Source of the DNA: Nansenia antarctica
Taxonomy: Eukaryota; Chordata; Actinopteri; Argentiniformes; Microstomatidae
Assembly (NCBI GenBank): GCA_963989245.1
Contig: OZ022344.1
Span: forward strand, 6,131,866-6,195,865
Direction: 5' to 3'
DNA: 64,000 bases
Both the position numbers and the translations under genes were made by a program. Below, in pieces: positions 53,984 to 64,000 of the stretch. Positions within the stretch are counted from its first letter, which is position 1. Every line of letters begins with the position of its first letter. The notes under the pieces are model-generated. The model did no database searches. It saw only the letters and a list, made by a program, of their open reading frames with translations, and was not told where the DNA came from.

Positions 53984-54195
53984 GTAGAGGTAGAGAGAGT
54001 GAGGGAGAGAGGGAGAGAGGGAGAGAGGGAGAGAGACACAGAGAGACAGGGGGAGAGAGAGAGGAAGCGAGAGAGAGGAGAGGTAGAGGTAGAGAGAGTG
54101 AGGGAGAGAGGGAGAGAGACACATAGAGACAGGGGGAGAGAGAGAGGAAGGGAGAGAGAGAGAGAGAGAGAAGGGGGGAGAGGGAGAGGGAATGG
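53938..54195. repeat. GA-rich simple tract
   Basis: (AG)n with GGAGAGGTAGAGGTAGA blocks that recur about 100 bp apart, showing local duplication. Long frames on both strands are artefacts. Confidence 0.95.
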
Positions 54196-55449
54196 GGAAG
54201 CATGAAAGGGACAAGTAGTATTCCTCCACATTAGTATCAGTTACCTGGTAAAGTAAAAGCAGAGGGTCTTTTTGAATCCCTCTGGGTGAGTTGACCACAG
54301 GTCAGATTTGTTTCAAAGGTTTGTCTGTCCATGTATTTTCCCACATGTTTTTGATTATACTGTATCTACTTTATCACACCTGCGTCTGAATGACAAACAC
54401 AATCTAGGGGTAGCTAAGGGTAAGGATATTATCTATTGATTTCTTGACAGAGATACAGCACATTACGTGGGGTACACGCAAGTAACAGAAACGAACACAG
54501 AAAGAGTTAGATTTGAAATGCATTGAATATCAATCAAACATAAAATGTCTGTCTCTCTCTCTGGCCCTCTCAGTAAAGGCAACACAGCTTGAAGAGGATA
54601 ATAACAGAAACTCTCAAACAGCGTTGGATAGATAGAGTCTGTACTCTCAGCGTTTGTCTCAAGGGCTGTCTAACTGGCCGTTTAAAGCCATCCCTGGGAT
54701 ACCGAGAGATCATTAGTCTTTCAAGACGGAGAACAATGCAGGCGAGCGTGTTAGCCCCACCTCCTAGCCTGCTGTTTTACTGAAACAAGCCGAAAATCCC
54801 CCCCCCCCCCCGCCCCCCGTACTAAAACAAGGATATATCCTAAACAGGCTTTTCAAAAATGTCTCTATTTCTTAAAAGCTATTGCATCGAATGTCGTCAT
54901 CCCCTCCCCGGGGGAAAATAATAATCGTGGGACTGTAGATTTCAATCTCAGACATAAATGTGTTTGGATTGCTGGCTCCCTAGCCTACTGTCAATGTGCA
55001 ATGTTCTATGCAATATCTCATTCAGCAGTCGGCCTATAACTCTCCCCAGAGTGAGCACAATGAGGCTTGAGTGCGGGAGTAAACAGCCGCTCAGGGAGCT
55101 GAGCCATTCCCCTGTCAGCCGGGCTTAGTTTATACACGACCACACCAGGCCTCCTGTCTGTAACATGTATGCCCTGCACGGCACAGTCGTAGTGGATACC
55201 ATGCTAAATACATAACAGAAGACACTCGACTCAACCCTCTGTGTTGTATAATTGTTTTGTTTTTTTAAATGTTAACCATCGATTTGGAGCTCTGAGAGAA
55301 AAAACCTTCGACCACAATTACCGATGGTGAGTGGCTCCACTGGCTGGCTTAATCAATGGCCCAATGGCCTATGGCCTGGTATTTAATACTTATTACTTAC
55401 TACTATCACAGAAGGCGTTAGTGTCTACTGCAGCTAGAGTGCTATAAGA

Positions 55450-55546
55450 CACACACGCACACATGCGCACATGCACACACGCACACACACACACACACAT
55501 AGAGCACAAAAAAGTACATAGAGTACACATAGAGTACACATAGAGT

Positions 55547-55588
<42 letters not shown>

Positions 55589-55712
55589 ACACACACACAC
55601 ATGGAAGGAGAGGATGACAGACAGACAGACAGACAGACGCAGGGGCAGGCAGACAGACAGACAGACAGACAGGCAGGCAGGCAGGCAGACAGACAGGCAG
55701 ACAGAATCGATC
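55450..55712. repeat. compound CA / GACA-GGCA microsatellite
   Basis: (CA)n, then the 20-bp link at 55601-55620, then (GACA)n and (GGCA)n. The same link lies inverted at 57926-57945 between equivalent repeats. Confidence 0.95.
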
Positions 55713-56629
55713 TATTCCAGACCAAAAAAACGATTTTTCCAAAAACAATGTTTGTGGTTCCCAACGTCTCTCTCCGGTCACTGCAGTAGTAGATAACACA
55801 GTACAAACAGAGCCGGGGCACGTGTCCTGTCCTAACAGCAGCCTCAGCCTAATGTACCATCCCCGACCTTTCCCTTTCCCTCATCTTTTTAATCATCCGC
55901 CACATCAGACGACCGGATGTGCAGCATGCCTCCTATAATAGCCTCCGCTCGCTGCTGTGAGAGATGTGGCAGGCGCAGGGGCCATCTCAGCAGCCGGCAT
56001 GTTAGCTCCAGTGTGTTTGGTCATGTACAGCTGAGTAAACCTCATTGAATAAACAGCCGGAGGGGCTAGTCGACGGGGGGAAGGGTGAAGGGAGAGGAGA
56101 GAGAGAGAGAGGCCCCCGGAAACTCTCTGCAGACCGTGTCCTACCGTGGAAGACTGATCTCAGCAGGCTCTCGGGATGTCAGCAGGCTTATTTCTACAGT
56201 ATAATCTGAATCAAGTAAAGTAGGACAACCTAGTTTGACATCACCCAGCCTCTCTGAAAAGCCCTTCTGTGTCATTTGATGTATTCTACCACACCCGGTA
56301 TATATAAAAAAAAAGAGTTCCTTGTCAGTCACCTAGTTTCTTCTGAGTGTTCTACAATGAGGATCAGTCAGAACAACAACTAGATGTGTTCTACAGAATC
56401 TCCAGAACATTCATCCCTCCCTCGAATGGAAGCAGTGCTTTTAATACCATCCTCTCCTGGAAGGTGTTGTCTCCTAATGAGGAGCACATTGTTGTGTTTA
56501 TCTGAGCTGGCTGATTGCCTGCCTGCCTGTCTGCCTGGCACCCTGCACCCTGCAGAGAGGAAGTTAATAACTCGGCTGTGCGAAAGGTCCTCCAAACTAG
56601 TCGTCAGAGGGGAGGGTTTCAGTATAATG

Positions 56630-56632
56630 AGC

Positions 56633-56690
<58 letters not shown>

Positions 56691-56760
56691 TGTGTGTGTG
56701 TGTGTGTGTGTCTGTGTGTGTGTCTGTGTGTGTGTGCGCATGTGTGCGTGTGCGTGCTAG
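56630..56760. repeat. TG microsatellite
   Basis: (TG)n with TCTG and GCG steps near the end. Confidence 0.95.
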
Positions 56761-57215
56761 TCTGTTAAGCCATATCTTAAAAAACCCAAATATTCAATGT
56801 TATTATTTAATATTAAATGTTATCCATAATTACCTCACATCCGATGACAGAACATTATAAGTAAACCAAAGCTTGTTACTGAGCATTTTACCTTGCTTAT
56901 GTAGGTAAATTGGTTATAGTAATGCTATTTAAATTCATAGTACATCTCTGTGTGTTCATTATATTCTTGTAATGTTTTGCACACTCAAATCAATAGCTCC
57001 CATCCGCTCCTTATTGATATAATTACTTTCATTATTTCACGCTTAGGTGGCTTTTAATTTCTTTTGATACGTTATCTATGGTAAATGAGCAGAATCCAAT
57101 CCAATTTCCCTGAATTCACCTCACATGAGATGTTCTGCGTTGCTTGCAGTTCTGCCATTGTAGAGCTACAGTGTGTGCTGTAGGAGGCACACTGCACGTG
57201 GTTGACCACATTCTC

Positions 57216-57481
57216 CTACAGTACTGTAGAAAAGAGAGCCACGCACATACACACACAGACACACAAACACGCACACATGCACGCACGCACGCACACAACC
57301 ACACCCGCACACAACCACGTACGCACGCACGCACGCACGCACGCAGTGAGGTGTAGTGAGGTGGTGCGTTGTGTGCGAAAGTTGCGTGCATGCGTGTGTG
57401 TGCTTGTGTGTGTGTGTGTGTGTGCGTGGTTGTGTGCGTGTGTGCCTGCGTGTGTGTGGCTCTCCTTTCTACAGTATGCAT

Positions 57482-57512
<31 letters not shown>

Positions 57513-57520
57513 CACATGCA
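57216..57520. repeat. hairpin-forming CA...TG microsatellite
   Basis: 'tactgtagaaaagagagcc' (57222-57240) pairs with 'ggctctcctttctacagta' (57459-57477). The sequence just inside is AC-rich on the left and GT-rich on the right, so the stem can extend. (GCAC)n follows. Confidence 0.85.
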
Positions 57521-57828
57521 CACACACAGACTTTCAGTGTGTTGGGTTTTCTGCCCTCTGACACCCTCATACTGTAGCAGCAGTTTGAATGAGGCAGTCA
57601 AGCCTCTTTAAGCTGAGAGGAGATCCACCCTGAAAAAGTCCTGCCACTCCTGGTGCCCTGGCAGCCGGCCCAGAGCTCAGCTTACAGGGCTGTTGTATCC
57701 CCAGAGACAGGAGGCAGGTAGCGTGAAAAGCCATAACCTTCATTAATAACAAAACAGCCAGAGACAGATAGTGGCACTTCTGGGATAGATAGAGAGGTCT
57801 GGAGGAGGTGGATATGTTCGTCAGTCTT

Positions 57829-57948
57829 TCTGCCTGCCTGCCTGCCTGCCTGCCTGCCGGTCTGTTTGTCTGTCTGTCTGCCTGCCTGTCTGTCTGTCTG
57901 CCTGTCTGTCTGCCTGTCTGCCTGTCTGTCATCCTCTCCTTCCATCTG

Positions 57949-58019
<71 letters not shown>
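57829..58019. repeat. compound TGCC-TGTC / TG microsatellite
   Basis: (TGCC)n and (TGTC)n, then the inverted 20-bp link at 57926-57945, then (TG)n of about 70 bp. It is the mirror image of 55450-55712. Confidence 0.95.
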
Positions 58020-58020
<1 letters not shown>

Positions 58021-58837
58021 TATGGGTCTGGATTGATGGGACCAAAAAATGTACCGGTAATAAAAACATTTATTACACAACTATTACACAACTGCATCAG
58101 ATGTTCTCTTTCACTTTCATCAAACTCAAAAAAAGAGCAAACCCCCCCCCCCCCCCCCCCCCCCCCCCAAAAAAAAGTATTTGGAATTGATATTCCAAAA
58201 TGACCACCAACCGACCAGCCAACCAACCAACTACGCCGAGGGAACCAACAGGGCGCTCTTGAGAGAAATTGGGGCCAGTCTCATAAATTAATTCCTTCAT
58301 CACTCAGCTTCTGTTGCTTTGGCTGCAGCAGTCTGGAGGGCAGGAAGGAAGGACTGCCTCAGGGAATGTGCCGGCAGTCCTTCCCCGTCTCTGAAACCCT
58401 TTTCACTGTGACAAATTTCACACTCCGCTGAGAGAAATCTGCTGAGGCTACAGATTTCCCAGGCTGTCACATGGTGCTCCTGAGCACATAGAGATTAATT
58501 CATTTGCAGATAGGGCATGTAAGCAACTCTGACACCCCAAACACGCCTGTGTTAACGCCATCAAGTTTTTTTTTTTTGGAGCTTGCCGGAATCTCAGAGC
58601 GACAGGAAGCTGAGATTCAAGCTGGCGGGGGGATGATAACCATTTACGTCTTGCCGGTTAGAACAGCTCCGACATGACGGAAGTCACACAAATTCCAACA
58701 CACGGCAAGTGTAAAAATGTTTAAAACGTAGCTTGCTTAACTGACAGCTTAACTGCCTCCTAAAGACCTCCTCATCCCCACTACCCCCCCCTATACAGTT
58801 TCTCTACTCTACATTTTTTTGTAGATAACACTTCTAG

Positions 58838-59195
58838 CATTGTGACTGCCAATATCCGCTGGTCATAGCATAGTTTTTTCTTATGGTGACTGATGTATAT
58901 GTTACGGTACATGTGGGAATACGGTACATGTGGGAAAACTAGGGTTAGGGTTAGGTGCTACGTGGACTTGGTACATGCTGGCATGTCTAACCCTAACCCT
59001 AATCCTATCCCTAACCCTAACCCTACCCCTAACCCTAATCCTAACCCTAACCGTAGCACCCTAGCACCTAACCCTAACCCTAGTTTTCCCACATGTACCG
59101 TATTCCCACATGTACCGTAACATATAGATGATTCACTTACATAGACAAAATGTATTCGCTTTGGATAAAGGCGTCTGCTAAATGCCAAAAATGTC
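58838..59195 (+). mobile_element. SINE tail split by a palindromic insertion
   Basis: 'cattgtgactgccaatatcc' and 'ggtgactgatgtata' on the left, 'gatgattcacttacatagac' and 'cgctttggataaaggcgtct' on the right. Together they match the continuous copy at 22636-22790. Confidence 0.85.
58900..59122. mobile_element. 223-bp palindrome containing telomere-like repeats
   Basis: The ends TGTTACGGTACATGTGGGAA are inverted and nearly perfect, with a second inner 'tacggtacatgtggg'. The inside carries GGGTTA on the left arm and CCCTAA, with CCTAAT variants, on the right. TATA flanks both sides (58896-58899 and 59123-59126). Confidence 0.85.
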
Positions 59196-59653
59196 TTAAT
59201 AAATGGCAAGCTGAGGTTCCCATCACACCAGCCAGAGTGGCGTGTATAACCTCCCCTGCAATTTCCTCTCTAGCCACTGGCTGGCTATGATTGAATATGA
59301 ATCTAATATTCTTTTGAAAATACTCCAGGTGCCAGTGTTTTCACGGGGAATAAATCATACTCTCAGTGATGTTTTAAACCTAAAGGGAGTGTTAACCTTG
59401 TGTGCCACCCTTCTTTTTTTTGTGCTTTGTGCACAATCTGTCAGCTTCAACACGGACATTCAGCTAAACAGGGAATCAATAGTCTTTGCCTCTGTGTGTG
59501 TGTCCTTTGGTTAGGAGGGATAGTTTTTGGCTGTGAGCGCCCGAGACAAGGCCAGAGACATGCAGCTCAGAGCCTCCCCGCCTCCGCCTCCCTGCTGAGC
59601 CCTGCCAGAAAGAAAAGGACAGCAGGGGATGACAACCGCTGCAGGGGACTTAC

Positions 59654-59659
<6 letters not shown>

Positions 59660-59700
<41 letters not shown>

Positions 59701-59792
59701 GTGTACACACATACGCACACACACATACACACAAACACACACTCACTCTGGCATGCACGCATAGGCGCGCACATGCACACACTCGCGCATAC

Positions 59793-59830
<38 letters not shown>
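59660..59830. repeat. CA-rich microsatellite
   Basis: (CA)n tracts separated by 'cactctggcatgcac', which occurs twice. Confidence 0.9.
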
Positions 59831-60694
59831 TCTGGCATGCACACACATGCACATTCCCAGAAGAACACTGCCTGAGACAGTAGCTAGATGGGGACCATGG
59901 GGTTCAGGGTAAAACTCAAACCGGGACAAATTAATCTGCCTCTGAAATATGACAAAAAGGTTGTGAAGGGTGGTGGCTGGGAGCTTAATAAACGTCTCCT
60001 TGGGTAAGTCACACTAATAGGACAGACAGGGAGGAACAGAACCGCACTTGATTCGAATACGCAGTACATAATAGTGATAAGCAATCATTTCTATAGACGT
60101 AATTAGTTTCATCTGTAGCCCATTTAGAATAATTGGGAGCAACAAAAAAAATAATATTATGTATGAGATTTCAGTAAAAGGAGGGATGATGATGAACACT
60201 GAAGCTTACCACTTACCACGACCAATGAATATGAAATAGATTTTTTGGGGGGGTTGCGGTAGCACCGCTTTCAGAAAAAGGGCTGGCACATGTTTTAGGA
60301 TAATCTCCCCCAACCACATTATATCTCAGTTTCTCTTTATTTTGTTAATCCAAAATGTTAACTGAGTATTTCAGTCCTAAACCTTGGTGAAATGAAAATC
60401 CCACTAGGGTGAGACTGAGAGGCTCACAGAGTAGTGTGAGTCGAGGGTCGGGGGGTCACACCTCACAGACACACTCATGTCTGGGCACAGCACTCCAAAA
60501 CTTGTCTGGTAACAAGGTTACCATGGTGACACACAAGAAAGCAGGAATCTGAGTCGATCACTCGCTCCTGGAAAGAGGCCTGAGGAAATCAATACACGAT
60601 AAACCACGTGTGCATCATGTAAGATGTAGGTCAGGTACTGATGGGAGTTTAATGGCCTCATCTCAAGAGCGGGTGATCAGGTCACAGGTTTCAA

Positions 60695-60721
60695 GTGTGT
60701 GTGTGTTTGTGTGTGTGGGTG

Positions 60722-60756
<35 letters not shown>

Positions 60757-60800
60757 GTGAGTGTGTGTGTGTGTGCGTGTGTGTGTGTTTGTGTGAGTGT

Positions 60801-60864
<64 letters not shown>

Positions 60865-60868
60865 TTGT

Positions 60869-60913
<45 letters not shown>

Positions 60914-60916
60914 TGC

Positions 60917-60979
<63 letters not shown>

Positions 60980-60980
60980 T
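60695..60980. repeat. long interrupted TG microsatellite
   Basis: About 285 bp of (GT)n with TTGT, GAGT and GCGC interruptions. Confidence 0.97.
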
Positions 60981-61227
60981 AATCATGTGCAAATCAAATC
61001 AAGTCCTATTCATACAGTCTTGCACATAAACAAAAGTTCAGGACCACAGAAGACACGACCCCAGGGGCATTTTAGACAAAAACAACATTGCATTAACACA
61101 GCTTTATGGTTGCAGCATCGTATTTCGGTCATGATGGGAAGATGGTGCAGTATACATTTTCTACATGTCATGATTTGACATATGACACTGATTCCTAACC
61201 AAAGGGAACTAAAACATTGATGACATA

Positions 61228-61247
61228 TCTTATTATTATTATTATTA

Positions 61248-61279
<32 letters not shown>

Positions 61280-61298
61280 GTTATTATTATTATTATAT
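61228..61298. repeat. ATT trinucleotide repeat
   Basis: (ATT)n of about 23 units with two GTT steps. Confidence 0.95.
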
Positions 61299-62354
61299 AA
61301 TAACAATATGCACGTTATAACATATCTTCAATGCTTTACTTAACATTGCCATATGAGCGCTTTCTCCATGCACTACGATGGAATAAACACCGGTTTTTAT
61401 GTTATTTTTGAAATTTGAACCCACAACCGTTCATAAATAATACTCTCACAGTTGTCTACAATGTCAGTTTGGTTCATTTTTGTCTCTTACCCATCTGTGA
61501 CACAATCAAAAACGCCTGTGGATTCAAAGGTTTCAATAATCTCAGCCCGCTATGAATGCAATCCCATTCAAATAAAATACACTCAGGCAGGATTCGACTC
61601 ATTAGGAGTTTTCTGGGGGTAAAACTCGAAACATGTCAGACACTCGGAGCTGAACGTGACAATAATTGAGAAAAACGGGCTAGCTGGATTCGAACAGACA
61701 GAAGAGAAACCCAGTAGACATCTGGTAAGAAAGAAAAAATCGCAAGCATCAAACAGAAAAATACCATTAATAAAAGATCAGTGTAAGTTGGAAGGTTCAC
61801 TGGGGGCCAGAGATGGAGCCGAGGGAATAGGACAGCTCAAATGACTTCCCTGACAGAGGAGGACCGTAGCACCAGCGGTGAAGAAGGCAGAGAGAGATAC
61901 AGTGCCATGATATTTGTCTGGAACTCTGCACGTTTTCCTAGAACGATGAACTCATATAAATCTGTTGTTTTCCCAACTGCTGATTGATCAAGGCCTGTAA
62001 ATATAAGTGTATCCTCTATGAGATCAATATCTCCCATAACACCATAGCCTCATCTGCCAGGCTTATAGCTTTCTGAGAATTATTTTATGCCCAGTCCTGA
62101 CTTATGTGTGCTGTCTCCAGAAAGAGCCCATTTACATTCTCTGAGCATTTTGAGAGCAACAACAATCGCTTGCTCTTTATATCTAAACCCCAACCCCCCT
62201 CTCTCTCTTTCTCTCTCTCCATGCTATCTTGGTCTGCTGCTCTCTGTGAAGGGGACTGGACAGAATCTTTTTACCCCTTCTATTCCATATCTGAGCCAGA
62301 ACAGCCCGCAACCACAAAATGTCATTTGTGAATGTCAGTCTTAAAACTCTTAAC

Positions 62355-62356
62355 GA

Positions 62357-62408
<52 letters not shown>
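62355..62408. repeat. CA microsatellite
   Basis: Pure (CA)n of about 50 bp. Confidence 0.95.
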
Positions 62409-62413
<5 letters not shown>

Positions 62414-62689
62414 GACGCCACTCACTGTACTGCCTCTGCCCCCTGCTATCTGTCAGTAATTATAAACAACACAGGCCTTACAGTAATAAGCTGTCAGAGC
62501 CGATAATGGACCTTTTAAACAAACACCCCTCCTTGTTACCAGGCAACAATAGAGTGATAATGAGGTGACAATCACAGCGAAAAAAGCGAAAAGCAATTCT
62601 AAAGGATGAGGGCAAAATGTTATGCTTCTTCATCTGAATCTTGTCCTTTTGCATACAGCACATTTTCAAGTCAGAAAAGACTCTCCGTC

Positions 62690-62860
62690 CGTACTCTGCT
62701 AACAATAGGAACAACGCCATCGCTAGCATCTTCTAAATTAGAAATTCACGCCGACACTCCCGCCGATTTGTAATAGAGTGAATACCATACTACAGGATGA
62801 TGCTAATTCTTAATGAGTTATGCATGCTGGGAGTGAAAGAGAAAGCCAAGGACGCCGCCC
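62690..62860. promoter_or_regulatory. candidate conserved non-coding block
   Basis: Repeat-free block with 'gatgctaattcttaatgagt' and 'tatgcatgctggg', rich in homeodomain- and POU-like cores, in the presumed asic1 intron. Conservation is not shown here. Confidence 0.2.
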
Positions 62861-63161
62861 CACTCTAGCTAGTGGAAGGAAGTGTGTCGCCTGAAGTTTC
62901 GGCAGCCATCAGTCAAGAGCATTAGACTTTCCTCTCCTAATGCTGTGGAGCTCAGGGCACCACAGGGGGTAAGAGAAGGGGGGGGGACATGATCCCTGAT
63001 AGTGAGCAGAGTAATTAAGGCCTAAGGGCTGTTGGAGGGCCTCTCTCTCCGGTCTGCTCTACCTCCCGGAGATCACAAGGCCGTTGTGTAACCCCCCGTT
63101 TGAGTGTGGACATATTGTTCCCTGCCCTAATTGAGCCGGAGTGTTACTGTGGAAAGGGACG

Positions 63162-63566
63162 GATGCTGAGGCTGAGGCTGAGAGAGGCTGAGAGAGGCTG
63201 AGAGAGGCTGAGGCTGAGAGAGGCTGAGGCTGAGAAAGGCTGAGGCTGAGAGAGGCTGAGGCTGAGAAAGGCTGAGACTGAGAGAAGCTGAGAGAGGCTG
63301 AGGCTGAGAGAGGCTGAGAGAGGCTGAGAGAAGCTGAGAGAGGCTGAGAGAGGCTGAGACTGAGAGAGGCTGAGAGAGGCTGAGGCTGAGGCTGAGAGAG
63401 GTTGAGAGAGGCTGAGGCTGAGAGAGGCTGAGGCTGAGGCTGAGAGAGGCTGAGAGAGGCTGAGGCTGAGAGAGGCTGAGAGAGGCTGAGAGAGGCTGAG
63501 GCTGAGAGAGGCTGAGAGAGGCTGAGAGAGGCTGAGGCTGAGAGAGGCTGAGAGAGGCTGAGGCAG
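63162..63566. repeat. GAGGCT/GAGAGAGGCT minisatellite
   Basis: About 400 bp of 'gaggct' (6 bp) and 'gagagaggct' (10 bp) units mixed, with a few 'aag' and 'act' variants. The long minus-strand Ser/Leu/Gln/Ala-rich frame is an artefact. Confidence 0.95.
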
Positions 63567-63679
63567 CTTCCTGCAGGGATCATCAACGACATGAGGAAAC
63601 CGAAGCTGTTGTCTCCGGAAGAATAATAAGATAACACAGTTACGCCTTTAACAGGTGTGTCCCTGTCAGATGAAGGGCA

Positions 63680-63816
<137 letters not shown>

Positions 63817-64000
63817 CCAGGAGGGAGAACAACTCTGACAACAGTTCTGGAGGTATACGTTCCATTTAGTTATCAGCACATAACATAAACAAAAAAAAAA
63901 CAAAAAAAACAATGAACAAAGAAAGAAAGAAAGAAAGGCGCCTAACCTATCTGCTGTTTCAGATTGACATTCTGAAGGACGGGTTTAGGGTGCTGATTCG

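Noticed and set aside
58130..58180. C-run of about 27 bases followed by A's as a functional motif
   Set aside because: A simple homopolymer, likely also error-prone in sequencing.
59400..59640. Frame at the start of the CA repeat as an exon
   Set aside because: It extends only by reading into the CA tract; no similarity to asic1 or another known protein.
60695..61178. Cys/Val-rich frames over TG repeats, also at 13941, 25203, 36524, 42372, 55393, 56384, 57116, 59511
   Set aside because: TG/CA repeats translate as Cys-Val or His-Thr in every frame; no gene evidence.

Overview
This is nuclear DNA from a teleost fish. It contains four vertebrate housekeeping or neuronal genes split into many short exons with GT-AG introns. 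Microsatellites are extremely dense (CA/TG, TC/GA, GACA). The interspersed repeats are typical of fish: tRNA-headed SINEs, L2- and L1-like LINE fragments, hAT and piggyBac-like remnants, and small foldback elements. The species cannot be fixed from the sequence alone.

Layout. Positions 1-2760 hold a decayed hAT transposon, a 36-39 bp minisatellite and one unassigned exon-like open segment on the minus strand. Positions 2761-9810 are a 2.35 kb unit repeated three times head to tail. Each unit carries the start-codon exon of galnt6; only the third copy keeps the complete exon with its splice donor. galnt6 (+) then runs to 14238 in ten coding exons and encodes 620 aa, a Golgi polypeptide GalNAc-transferase. 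Positions 14764-16885 are an L2-type LINE fragment interrupted by a 5'-truncated L1-type LINE, with a clear target-site duplication. g6pd (+, 18972-26391, 514 aa, with a probable extra 5' exon at 17244-17292) encodes glucose-6-phosphate dehydrogenase. gpd1 (-, 33551-29037, 351 aa) encodes cytosolic NAD-dependent glycerol-3-phosphate dehydrogenase and faces g6pd tail to tail. asic1 (-, 42825-37401) encodes the C-terminal 338 aa of an acid-sensing ion channel. Its first coding exon, with the N-terminus and TM1, was not found. From about 42826 to the window end the sequence is best read as the long first intron of asic1, full of repeats plus a few candidate conserved non-coding blocks.

Functionally, g6pd (NADPH supply) and gpd1 (glycerol-3-phosphate/NADH balance) are both cytosolic carbohydrate-metabolism enzymes, but nothing here shows co-regulation. 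galnt6, gpd1 and asic1 have human counterparts on 12q13, while human G6PD is on Xq28.

The most unusual features are: the galnt6 5' triplication; an asic1 minisatellite that starts exactly at a splice donor and repeats that donor about 30 times; a TG repeat that forms the 3' splice site of the last galnt6 exon; a 223 bp palindrome with telomere-like repeats inserted in a SINE tail; and small inverted-repeat elements with visible 4-bp target-site duplications.
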